Assembly: GCA_029068025.1 (NCBI GenBank)
Contig: JAIEDJ010000303.1
Span: forward strand, 1 to 6,278
Source of the DNA: Oscillospiraceae bacterium
GTDB lineage: Bacteria; Bacillota; Clostridia; Oscillospirales; Ruminococcaceae
Length of the DNA: 6,278 nucleotides
Direction of reading: 5' to 3'
A model generated the notes under the pieces. The model was not told where the DNA came from, made no database searches, and worked only from the letters and a program-made list of their open reading frames with translations. The position numbers were made by a program, and so were the translations under genes. Shown here in pieces: positions 1 to 5,439 of this stretch. Each line of letters opens with the position of its first letter. Positions within the stretch are counted from its first letter, which is position 1.

Positions 1-537
1 GTACGACCGGATATCCACCGTTTCGGGATACTCAAACTCGATCTCAGAAAGCTGGATATCAAACGGAACATCGATCAGCACAGGACCTCTTCTGCCCGTA
101 CCCGCGATATAGAACGCACGCTTGAAGACCTCCGCCGCGTCCTCCGGGTGCTTGAGCAGATAACTGTGCTTGACGAACGGCTCAGCCGAGCCCGTGATAT
201 CCGCCTCCTGGAACACGTCGCGTCCGATCTGATCGGAGTTGACCTGCCCCGTGATAATGACCATCGGCACGGAATCCATATACGCCGTCGCGATAGCCGT
301 GATAAGATTCAGCGCGCCGGGACCGCTCGTAGCGACGCACACGGCGGGCTTTCCGGTGATCCTCGCGTACCCCGAAGCCGCGTGACCCGCGTTCACCTCA
401 TGCCGCACAAGGATATGCCGTATATCCGACTTATATAACTCATCATAAAACGGGCAGATAGCCGCGCCCGGATACCCGTAGATCACGGAGATCCCCTCCG
501 CTTTCAGGCACTCCACCATAGCGCGCGCAACTGTCAT
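1..537 (-). CDS. ilvB: Acetolactate synthase large subunit, N-terminal part (partial, runs off the window)
   Basis: This is the first 179 codons of a ThDP-dependent acetolactate synthase. The enzyme condenses two pyruvates to 2-acetolactate (or pyruvate with 2-oxobutyrate) in branched-chain amino acid synthesis, in the cytoplasm. Visible family signatures are GYPGAAICPFYDEL (about residues 21-34), RHEVNAGHAASGYAR (45-59) with Glu47 as the ThDP-activating glutamate, TSGPGALNLITAIATAY (70-86), and the segment GRDVFQEADITG (105-116) before the KHSYLL stretch. The ATG at 537 is preceded by GGGGAA with a 3-nt gap to the start. The reading frame stays open further upstream, but the N-terminus MTVARAMVECLKAEG begins where family members normally begin. 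About two thirds of the protein lies outside the window. The biosynthetic type is more likely than a catabolic AlsS, but ilvN/ilvC context is not visible. Confidence 0.95.
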   Translation of the reverse strand, partial: MTVARAMVECLKAEGISVIYGYPGAAICPFYDELYKSDIRHILVRHEVNAGHAASGYARITGKPAVCVATSGPGALNLITAIATAYMDSVPMVIITGQVNSDQIGRDVFQEADITGSAEPFVKHSYLLKHPEDAAEVFKRAFYIAGTGRRGPVLIDVPFDIQLSEIEFEYPETVDIRSY

Positions 538-540
538 ACG

Positions 541-546
541 TTCCCC
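541..546 (-). promoter_or_regulatory. Ribosome-binding site of ilvB
   Basis: GGGGAA on the minus strand, 3 nt before the ATG at 537. It lies within a GTGGGGAA context. It is acceptable but not a perfect AGGAGG match. Confidence 0.55.
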
Positions 547-570
547 ACTCAAAAAAACAACCCCTATCTT

Positions 571-716
571 AAAGCAATTCCGAAACCAATCACACCTTCG
601 GTGTGCTCTAGCCGATAAGCACGGCACGCCGCATTCCGCTTCGCTTCACGCGTCATGCCGCGCTTATCGCTTTTCGGAATTGCCTGCGTAATTGTAACGT
701 TGATCTTAGCTAAAGC
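571..716 (-). repeat. Structured intergenic element A (ilvB leader copy)
   Basis: This is an ordered set of inverted repeats. The outer stem joins 574-585 (GCAATTCCGAAA) to 672-683 (TTTCGGAATTGC), 12 bp perfect. A long inner arm joins 613-626 to 656-669 with one mismatch in 14. A small hairpin CACACC-TTC-GGTGTG lies at 591-605. CTAGCC (608-613) links the two inner arms, so the folded form would be a three-way junction. On the plus strand the right end continues CCTGCG...GTTGATCTT (683-708). Element B at 1034-1170 has the same order of parts in the same orientation. If transcribed from the promoter at 835-864, element A lies in the ilvB 5' leader, ending about 30 nt before the ribosome-binding site. 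The strand given is the inferred transcription strand. Confidence 0.7.
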
Positions 717-834
717 ACTTTTGCCGCTGTCGTTCTTGTTTAAACATTTTTTGCGCCGCTCTCAACGTTGTTACCCTAACAGAACTTTTTTCATTGCTTT
801 TAATGATTTAAACAGCTTTTTTAAAACACTTTTT

Positions 835-864
835 ATTATACCACAACCACAGCGGGATTGTCAA
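835..864 (-). promoter_or_regulatory. Sigma-70/SigA promoter of ilvB
   Basis: On the minus strand TTGACA (864-859) is followed by an 18-nt spacer and TATAAT (840-835). Both hexamers match consensus. Transcription would start near 828 and give a leader of about 290 nt before the ilvB start at 537. That leader contains element A. No other gene lies between this promoter and ilvB. Confidence 0.8.
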
Positions 865-927
865 GCACTGTTACGGGATTTTTTACAAAAAATACAAATT
901 AACACTATCAAAACAACAAATAATTAC

Positions 928-960
928 AAAAAAGCCGCGCTCTTTATCACAAGCGCGGCT
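928..960 (-). terminator. Intrinsic terminator closing the leftward hydrolase transcript
   Basis: On the minus strand AGCCGCGCT, a 10-nt loop and AGCGCGGCT (960-933) form a 9-bp GC-rich stem. A run of T follows directly (932-928), which is a standard rho-independent terminator. It lies upstream of the ilvB promoter and would insulate ilvB from the hydrolase gene. A near-identical hairpin lies at 1179-1206. Confidence 0.8.
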
Positions 961-1181
961 CTCAGACTGTAGATAAACCTTTAAAATGTTGATCTTGGCT
1001 ACCTTTACGATGTTGACGAGGGGCTGTTGATTTAAAAGAAATTTCAAAACCGCTAAGTGCTTCGCACTGAGCTAGCCAGCCCCGCTCGGCTCCGCTACGC
1101 GCTTCGCGCTACGCTGCGCGGGACTGCTTTTTGAAATTTCTCCTGCGCCTTTAAAAAGTTGACCTTTTTCTACAGACTGAG
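961..1181. repeat. Segment bounded by 13-nt inverted repeats, flanked by duplicate hairpins
   Basis: The left end CTCAGACTGTAGA (961-973) and the right end TCTACAGACTGAG (1169-1181) are inverted repeats matching at 12 of 13 positions. Directly outside them sit two copies, in the same orientation, of the hairpin GCCGCGCTCTTTA..CAAGCGCGGC (934-960 and 1181-1205). The segment encodes no supportable protein and contains element B. The arrangement resembles a small non-autonomous (MITE-like) insertion or a terminator duplication, but mobility is inferred, not shown. Its left part (974-1033) holds only short GTTGA words and no gene. Confidence 0.5.
1034..1170 (-). repeat. Structured intergenic element B
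   Basis: The outer stem joins AGAAATTTCAAAA (1037-1049) to TTTTGAAATTTCT (1129-1141), 13 bp perfect. The small hairpin AGTGC-TTC-GCACT is at 1056-1068, and CTAGCC is at 1072-1077. A GC-rich inner arm runs from about 1078 to 1125, with CGCG-CTT-CGCG near its tip. The right flank is CCTGCG...GTTGACCTT on the plus strand (1142-1167). Every part corresponds in order and orientation to element A at 571-716. It lies downstream of the hydrolase gene that ends at 1225. The strand given is the likely transcription direction. Confidence 0.7.
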
Positions 1182-1206
1182 CCGCGCTCTTTAACAAGCG
1201 CGGCTC
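1179..1206 (-). terminator. Terminator-like hairpin just after the downstream hydrolase gene
   Basis: GAGCCGCGCT, an 8-nt loop and AGCGCGGCTC form a 10-bp perfect stem, 18 nt after the hydrolase stop at 1225. In the direction of transcription it is followed by AGTCTGTAG rather than a T run, so it may slow polymerase or protect the 3' end rather than terminate alone. The T-tailed copy at 928-960 probably completes termination. Confidence 0.55.
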
Positions 1207-1224
1207 TTTGCTATTCAAAGTCAT

Positions 1225-2619
1225 TCAGATGTACTGATAAGAATAGGTCAGCGGATCGACAGGCGTATTGTTCTTGCGGATCTCAAAATGGAGATGATAG
1301 CCCGTAGACCAACCCGTCGTTCCGACGATGCCGATCGTCTCGCCCTTGGTGACCTTCTGCCCCTTCTTGACGTTCAGCGACGCGCAGTGCGCGTACAGCG
1401 TTGTCACTCCGTTGCCGTGGTCTATTACTATGTAGTTGCCGTAGCCATAGCCGCAGCTGTGATAGCTGCTCTTCCCGTAGTTGTGCGAGCAGGTAGCGCT
1501 TGCGGTGATGACCGTTCCCGACTGCGCCGCATAGATCTTGGTGCCGCCGATAGCTCCGGGAGTATTGCCCGTGATATCTATTGCACGGTGCTGACCGCCG
1601 CGCCAGGGATCGTATCCGAACTTTGTCGTGATCTTCTGATAAGCCTTGCCCACAGGCCACAGGAATCCGTCGTCATAAACTGTCTGATCCTTGTTTTCCT
1701 GCTGAGCCAGATATATCAGATGGTCAAGCTCCGCATTGTCCTTCTCGATCTGCTGATTGTTCTTGTTGATCTGCGCCTGGAGACTGGAGATCTGACTCTG
1801 GAGCTGTTTGTTTTTAGAGATTAGACCGCTCAGATACTGCTGTTGCTCGTCCGCGTAGTTGGTGAGCTGCGTCTGCTGCTCCTCAAGCTCCTGCTTCTGC
1901 TTTTCATATTCCGCCTTCTGATCCTCAAGATCGACCTTGTCCTGTTCCAGCTTTGTTATGGTGCGGTCAAGCTCGTCGATCAGCGTCTCCTGCTGCTTTA
2001 TGGAGTTCTGCAAGCGCTCCATAAACAGAACGTTCTGTCTGCTGATGTCCTTAACGATGTCGGAATAGACAAAATAGTCATACCAGTCGTCCGAGCCGTT
2101 CAGTATCGGCATAACATCGGACGATGAGTTCATGTACATAGCGCGCGCCAGCTTGGCAAACTGCTCAAGATTTTTCTTGTTCTGAGCGCGGAGATCGGCG
2201 ATCTCAAGCTGCTTGTCCTCGATCTCCCTCTCCTTGTCTTTTATGGTAAATTTAACGGCGTCGATCTCGTCGCTTTTATATTTGATGCTGGCGTTCTTTG
2301 CCTCAATCAGCTCATTACAGGTATCGATCTCGGAATTAACGCCCTCTATAAGCTCGGACAAGGTCTGTATAGCGGCCTTGTTGCCCGATATATCACCGGT
2401 GATAGCGTTGATCTGATTCTTTTTTTGTTCGTTCTGAGTATTAAGATCCTTGATCTTTTTTTCAAGCGCTTCGATCTGAGCTTGACTGCTTGAAGCCGAC
2501 GCGGAGATCAGCGACGCGCTGTCACCTACCATAGTCATGACCACGGCAGCGCATGCGACAGCCGCGCACAGTTTTCCCCAAAACGGCACTGCGGCTCTTC
2601 TTTTTTTTACGTTCCTCAT
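1225..2619 (-). CDS. Secreted PcsB/EnvC-like coiled-coil M23 peptidoglycan endopeptidase (paralogue 1)
   Basis: The 464-residue protein probably cuts peptide cross-links in the cell wall. A signal peptide (basic KKRR, hydrophobic LCAAVACAAVVMTMV, small residues ISASA) is followed by a long coiled coil (about 48-310) with a PcsB/CwlO-like hinge, LARAMYMNSSSDVMPILNGS (157-176). A C-terminal M23/LytM domain covers about 330-464. Expected zinc ligands are His344 and Asp348 (HRAID, with Ala where Gly is usual) and His444; His411 (YAH) and His442 (first His of HLHFE) are the expected catalytic pair, so the site looks intact. An insert between the first strands carries Cys377 and Cys389 (HSCG), and Cys412 adjoins the catalytic His. 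The ATG at 2619 is chosen over 2655 because GGAGGAAGG precedes it and the result matches paralogue 2. In PcsB and EnvC the coiled coil docks on FtsX; that is family knowledge, and no FtsEX is in view. Confidence 0.93.
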   Translation of the reverse strand: MRNVKKRRAAVPFWGKLCAAVACAAVVMTMVGDSASLISASASSSQAQIEALEKKIKDLNTQNEQKKNQINAITGDISGNKAAIQTLSELIEGVNSEIDTCNELIEAKNASIKYKSDEIDAVKFTIKDKEREIEDKQLEIADLRAQNKKNLEQFAKLARAMYMNSSSDVMPILNGSDDWYDYFVYSDIVKDISRQNVLFMERLQNSIKQQETLIDELDRTITKLEQDKVDLEDQKAEYEKQKQELEEQQTQLTNYADEQQQYLSGLISKNKQLQSQISSLQAQINKNNQQIEKDNAELDHLIYLAQQENKDQTVYDDGFLWPVGKAYQKITTKFGYDPWRGGQHRAIDITGNTPGAIGGTKIYAAQSGTVITASATCSHNYGKSSYHSCGYGYGNYIVIDHGNGVTTLYAHCASLNVKKGQKVTKGETIGIVGTTGWSTGYHLHFEIRKNNTPVDPLTYSYQYI

Positions 2620-2621
2620 GA

Positions 2622-2630
2622 CCTTCCTCC
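2622..2630 (-). promoter_or_regulatory. Ribosome-binding site deciding the start at 2619
   Basis: GGAGGAAGG on the minus strand lies 2 nt before the ATG at 2619 (the GGAGG core is 6 nt away). The longer ATG at 2655 has no comparable site. This supports the shorter N-terminus beginning MRNVKKRR. Confidence 0.8.
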
Positions 2631-2708
2631 AAAAAATCATGCCAAAAATTTCCAAAAGGCGAATTCCCCTCGCCCGGACAAAGCTATCATATTTTTTGAT
2701 TACTTATT

Positions 2709-2737
2709 ATTATAACTCAATCAGCGAATTTTGTCAA
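2709..2737 (-). promoter_or_regulatory. Consensus SigA promoter of hydrolase paralogue 1
   Basis: TTGACA (2737-2732), exactly 17 nt, then TATAAT (2714-2709) on the minus strand. The predicted transcription start is near 2702, giving a leader of about 80 nt. An inverted repeat AAGAT-N5-ATCTT (2736-2750) overlaps the -35 and could be an operator. Confidence 0.85.
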
Positions 2738-2755
2738 GATATCAAATCTTAAATT

Positions 2756-2804
2756 TATCTGAAAACTGAGGACAGTGCCGTGCGCTGCCCTCGGTTTTCA
2801 GATA
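2756..2804. repeat. 20-bp inverted repeat upstream of the paralogue 1 promoter
   Basis: Arms 2756-2775 and 2785-2804 are complementary at 18 of 20 positions with a 9-nt loop. The stem ends 18 nt from the -35 hexamer. No T run follows in either direction, so it is not a typical intrinsic terminator. Two weaker inverted repeats follow: ACCTCTC/GAGAGGT (2808-2832) and GGGGCTCC/GGAGTCCCC (2835-2858). The region 2620-2954 between the two genes contains these structures and the promoter but no supportable protein. Confidence 0.7.
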
Positions 2805-2865
2805 CCCACCTCTCAGAAAGAGGGGGAGAGGTATGGGGCTCCGCCCTTTGGAGTCCCCGAAATAG

Positions 2866-2903
2866 GACTTTTTCTACAGACCGAATCGCCTTCGGCGGCG
2901 ATT
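2866..2903. repeat. Third copy of the TTTTTCTACAGAC end motif followed by a hairpin
   Basis: GACTTTTTCTACAGACCGA (2866-2884) matches GACCTTTTTCTACAGACTGA (1161-1180) with one base fewer and one substitution. As in that copy, a hairpin follows directly: AATCGCC-TTCGGC-GGCGATT (2884-2903). The rest of element B is absent here. Confidence 0.5.
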
Positions 2904-2906
2904 TAA

Positions 2907-2955
2907 AGTCAATACCGCACAAAGCCCGAAAAGCGGAAATTGTGCGGTATTGACT
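2907..2955 (-). terminator. 16-bp perfect hairpin at the stop codon of the small gene
   Basis: AGTCAATACCGCACAA (2907-2922) and TTGTGCGGTATTGACT (2940-2955) pair over 16 bp without mismatch. A short CCG/CGG stem (2926-2928 with 2934-2936) lies inside the loop. On the minus strand the stem starts within the TGA stop codon (2957-2955) of the small gene. Only a short TTTAAAT follows, so termination strength is uncertain. A second hairpin (2884-2903) follows immediately. Confidence 0.6.
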
Positions 2956-3125
2956 CAATTATCGGGAAGTTCGAGCGGTTGTAGCGTTAGCTTAATATAG
3001 CTGATCTCCCGGTCAATTTCTTTTAACGTTTCGGTTGCGTTTTCCTTTTCCGCTAACTGCCTGATACGCATTAACCGCTTATATTCAGAAATTAAACGTT
3101 CTTTTATTTCAAGGTCGGTTGCCAT
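2955..3125 (-). CDS. Small helical protein of unknown function (56 residues)
   Basis: I do not recognise this protein. It is highly charged and predicted to be two helices (about 5-27 and 31-48), ending in LQPLELPDN, with no signal peptide, membrane segment or cysteine. The start at 3125 is chosen because AAAAGGGGTGAT precedes it; a longer in-frame start at 3188 would place the promoter inside the gene. It has a perfect consensus promoter and a long hairpin at its stop, so it is an independent transcription unit wedged between two hydrolase paralogues. It looks more AT-rich than its neighbours. The C-terminal LKEIDREI faintly resembles the SQELDxLI motif of Spo0E-like helical hairpins, but the key SQ is missing, so this is only a suggestion. 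A small regulator or antitoxin-like protein is equally possible. Confidence 0.75.
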   Translation of the reverse strand: MATDLEIKERLISEYKRLMRIRQLAEKENATETLKEIDREISYIKLTLQPLELPDN

Positions 3126-3128
3126 TTT

Positions 3129-3140
3129 ATCACCCCTTTT
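3129..3140 (-). promoter_or_regulatory. Ribosome-binding site of the small gene
   Basis: AAAAGGGGTGAT on the minus strand, with the AAGGGG core 7 nt before the ATG at 3125. It is a strong match that fixes the start of the 56-residue protein. Confidence 0.8.
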
Positions 3141-3152
3141 CGTTGTGATAAC

Positions 3153-3181
3153 ATTATAACACACTTCCTTTGGCTTGTCAA
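3153..3181 (-). promoter_or_regulatory. Perfect consensus SigA promoter of the small gene
   Basis: TTGACA (3181-3176), 17-nt spacer, TATAAT (3158-3153), with TGT directly before the -10 forming an extended -10. The -35 begins 18 nt past the stop of hydrolase paralogue 2 and no terminator separates them, so read-through from upstream is also possible. Confidence 0.88.
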
Positions 3182-3199
3182 TACGCATTTCTTACCGCG

Positions 3200-4597
3200 T
3201 CATTTGTATTGATATACATAACTCTGCGGATCCTTCCTTACATTGTTCACCCGCGTCTCAAAATGGAGATGGTAGCCCGACGACCACCCCGACGACCCGA
3301 CCTTGCCGATAACATCGCCCTTGGTGACCTTCTGCCCCTGCTTTACAAGGATCTGCTCGCAGTGCGCGTACAGCGTAGTGACTCCGCCGCCGTGGTCGAT
3401 AACTATGTAATTGCCGAAGCCCTGCCCGCAGCTGTGATATACATACGGATTTTTCGGTTCAAGATGCGGACACAGCTTCGCCGCCACTATGACAGTCCCC
3501 GACTGCGCCGCGTAAATATCGGCATTATGTATCTGTCCGGCATAGCTGCCGACGATGTCAATGCCTCCGTGATAACCACCGCGCCACGCGTAGTATTTGA
3601 AGGTGTCGGTCAGCCTTCTGTATTCGCCTGACACAGGCCACAGAAAACCGTCGTTGTAAACTGTCTGATCCTTGTTCGCGTCCTGCGCTTCCTTGATAAT
3701 TCGGTCGATCTCGGCGTTGTTCTTCTCGATCTGCTTGTTGTCCTCGCTGATCTTGATATTCAGCGAGTCGATCTGGCTCTGTATCTGAGAATTGATCTTC
3801 TTAAGCGAATTCAGATACGCGATCTGTTCCTTGGCATAAGCGTCAAGCTCCTCCCGTTCACGCTCGAGATCGGCTCTCTGCTGCTCGAATTCCGCTTTCT
3901 GCCTTTCAAGCTCCGCCCTGTCGGACTCCAGCCGTTCTATCGAGCGGTCAAGCTCCCCGATAAGCGTTTCCTGCTGATTTATGGAATTCTGCAAGCGCTC
4001 CATAAACAGAACGTTCTGTGCGCTGATATTTTTAACAATATCCGAATAAACAAAATATTCATACCAATCGTCAGAGCCGTTCAGTATCGGCAGCATATTT
4101 GATGAATTATTCATATACAACGCCCGCGCAAGCCTTGCGAATCTCGCGAGATTTTCCTTGTTTTGAGCGCGAAGATCGGCTATCTCAAGCTGCTTGTCCG
4201 ATATCTCCCGCTCCTTGTCCGCTATCGTAAGTATTATCGCGTCGATCTCCGCGCTTTTCTCATCGATAAGCTCCATCTTAATGGTGATCAGCTTGTCCCT
4301 TGTATCCATCTCATCCCGTATCCCGTCGATCTGATCGGACACAAGCCGCATTGCTTCGGTGTTTCCCGAGATATCGCCCTGAAGAGCGCTTATCTGCTTC
4401 TTACGCTCCTCGTTTATCTGTTTAAGCCGTTCGCTCTCCTTTTGAAGCGAACTGATCGCGGAATCGGCACCCGAAGCGGACGCGGAGACCGACATCGCCG
4501 CGTCACCCGCGGCAGTCACCGCAACAGCCGCGCAGATCACAGCCGCAAACATTCTTCCCCAAAACGGCACGGAACGCATTCTATTGATTTTCCCCAT
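3200..4597 (-). CDS. Secreted PcsB/EnvC-like coiled-coil M23 peptidoglycan endopeptidase (paralogue 2)
   Basis: This 465-residue protein has the same architecture as the gene at 1225-2619: a signal peptide (MGKINRMRSVPFWGRMFAAVICAAVAVTAAG, then SVSASA), a coiled coil (about 46-310) with hinge LARALYMNNSSNMLPILNGS (156-175), and an M23/LytM domain (about 330-465). Expected zinc ligands are His343 and Asp347 (HGGID, the canonical form) and His445; His412 (YAH) and His443 (HLHFE) are the expected catalytic residues. The insert cysteines Cys376 and Cys390 (HSCG) and Cys413 are conserved with the paralogue. The ATG at 4597 follows AGGAGG (4608-4603) with a 5-nt gap and is preferred to 4612. The 146 nt upstream (4598-4743) show no consensus promoter, only a 6-bp inverted repeat (4702-4707/4723-4728), so transcription may come from the membrane protein genes. 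Peptidoglycan endopeptidase activity is inferred from the family. Confidence 0.93.
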   Translation of the reverse strand: MGKINRMRSVPFWGRMFAAVICAAVAVTAAGDAAMSVSASASGADSAISSLQKESERLKQINEERKKQISALQGDISGNTEAMRLVSDQIDGIRDEMDTRDKLITIKMELIDEKSAEIDAIILTIADKEREISDKQLEIADLRAQNKENLARFARLARALYMNNSSNMLPILNGSDDWYEYFVYSDIVKNISAQNVLFMERLQNSINQQETLIGELDRSIERLESDRAELERQKAEFEQQRADLEREREELDAYAKEQIAYLNSLKKINSQIQSQIDSLNIKISEDNKQIEKNNAEIDRIIKEAQDANKDQTVYNDGFLWPVSGEYRRLTDTFKYYAWRGGYHGGIDIVGSYAGQIHNADIYAAQSGTVIVAAKLCPHLEPKNPYVYHSCGQGFGNYIVIDHGGGVTTLYAHCEQILVKQGQKVTKGDVIGKVGSSGWSSGYHLHFETRVNNVRKDPQSYVYQYK

Positions 4598-4743
4598 GTT
4601 ATCCTCCTGCAAGATCGTTTTTTATGTTTAAGACAATACCGCGCAGTTATCGCCGAGCTGTCACGCCGGCTATTTTTCGGTTTTGGATCGTCAATTAGAC
4701 CGCGCCGCAAACAGAAGGCTTTCGGCGCTGACCCTATGTTGGT

Positions 4744-5412
4744 TTATTTATAATTCCCGCAGTTCCTGCAGATCACCGAAGAACCGCTGTTTGGCGCACC
4801 GCAGTTCGGACAGTACCAGGCGCCGTCCGTCCCTGCGTTCATGCCGGCGGCGTTAGGCATCTGAATATAACCGTACATATTGGCGTTTTTTCCCGCCGAC
4901 GCGGCAATACCGGCCGCGACAAAAGCAACGACCGCCGATACGATAATAAACACGCAGGCAGTAGTGACGTTAGAAGTCAGAGAGCTTATCATGGCCTCTC
5001 CCTGCGAATAGCTTGAGCCATAATCGTAACTGTAGTCATATCTTTGTGCGGTCTCTGTCACAGATTTCACAATTGACTGCAAAGACAGCATTATCGAGCC
5101 GATAAACCCAAAGATCGATCCGCCGAGCAGTACAAACGAATAAGCCTTGTTACGGTCTCTGCAGAAGAGCTCAATCGCGACGGAAATGAGACCGCCCACG
5201 AAGATCCCGAAGCCGCCAAGCCTTGCAAGATCCCAGAACGTCATACATAAAATAGAACATACCGTATTGCCTTCAACCGAATCAATATCGCCCGCTACCA
5301 GAAGATTCATCGTTATCAATCCGCCTATAGCTCCCAAGAGAGCACATACCGCCGCCGCAATAGTCGAACCGTTTACCGCGCGGCGAATTTTTTTCATAAC
5401 ATTTTCATCCAT
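4744..5412 (-). CDS. Four-helix membrane protein with C-terminal zinc ribbon
   Basis: The 222-residue protein has no function I can name. It has four likely transmembrane helices (about 16-38, 63-83, 91-113, 149-173). A Tyr/Ser-rich loop (YDYSYDYGSSYSQG, 125-138) lies between helices 3 and 4. A C-terminal zinc ribbon has Cys201, Cys204, Cys215 and Cys218 (CPNC...CRNC). Such ribbons are common on Gram-positive membrane proteins, where they usually face the cytoplasm. DLARLGGFG at the start of helix 2 and an FGF in helix 3 match DLARFGAVA and FGF in the gene upstream, so the two appear to be divergent homologues. The ATG at 5412 follows AGGAGG (5426-5421) by 8 nt. The 27-nt gap to the preceding gene indicates one operon. 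Confidence 0.85.
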   Translation of the reverse strand: MDENVMKKIRRAVNGSTIAAAVCALLGAIGGLITMNLLVAGDIDSVEGNTVCSILCMTFWDLARLGGFGIFVGGLISVAIELFCRDRNKAYSFVLLGGSIFGFIGSIMLSLQSIVKSVTETAQRYDYSYDYGSSYSQGEAMISSLTSNVTTACVFIIVSAVVAFVAAGIAASAGKNANMYGYIQMPNAAGMNAGTDGAWYCPNCGAPNSGSSVICRNCGNYK

Positions 5413-5439
5413 AATTATGTCCTCCTAACTATAGGCACA

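Noticed and set aside
537..840. T-box riboswitch before ilvB
   Set aside because: Only AGGGTAACAACG is seen, which does not match the AGGGTGGNACCGCG box, and the predicted transcript start leaves no room for a Stem I.
655..972. Plus-strand 105-codon open frame with a hydrophobic start
   Set aside because: It begins inside element A, ends beyond the terminator hairpin, has no ribosome-binding site, and crosses the ilvB promoter on the other strand. Composition looks noncoding.
1288..1824. Plus-strand 178-codon frame, and similar plus-strand frames at 3170-3631 and 4163-4753
   Set aside because: They are antisense shadows of the M23 hydrolase genes, whose minus-strand products have clear family motifs.
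2619..2655. Longer start (2655) for hydrolase paralogue 1
   Set aside because: No ribosome-binding site precedes it, the extra residues spoil the signal peptide's basic N-terminus, and paralogue 2 lacks them.
2755..2958. Minus-strand 67-codon frame
   Set aside because: It runs through the inverted repeats between the small gene and paralogue 1, lacks a ribosome-binding site, and shows no recognisable protein pattern.
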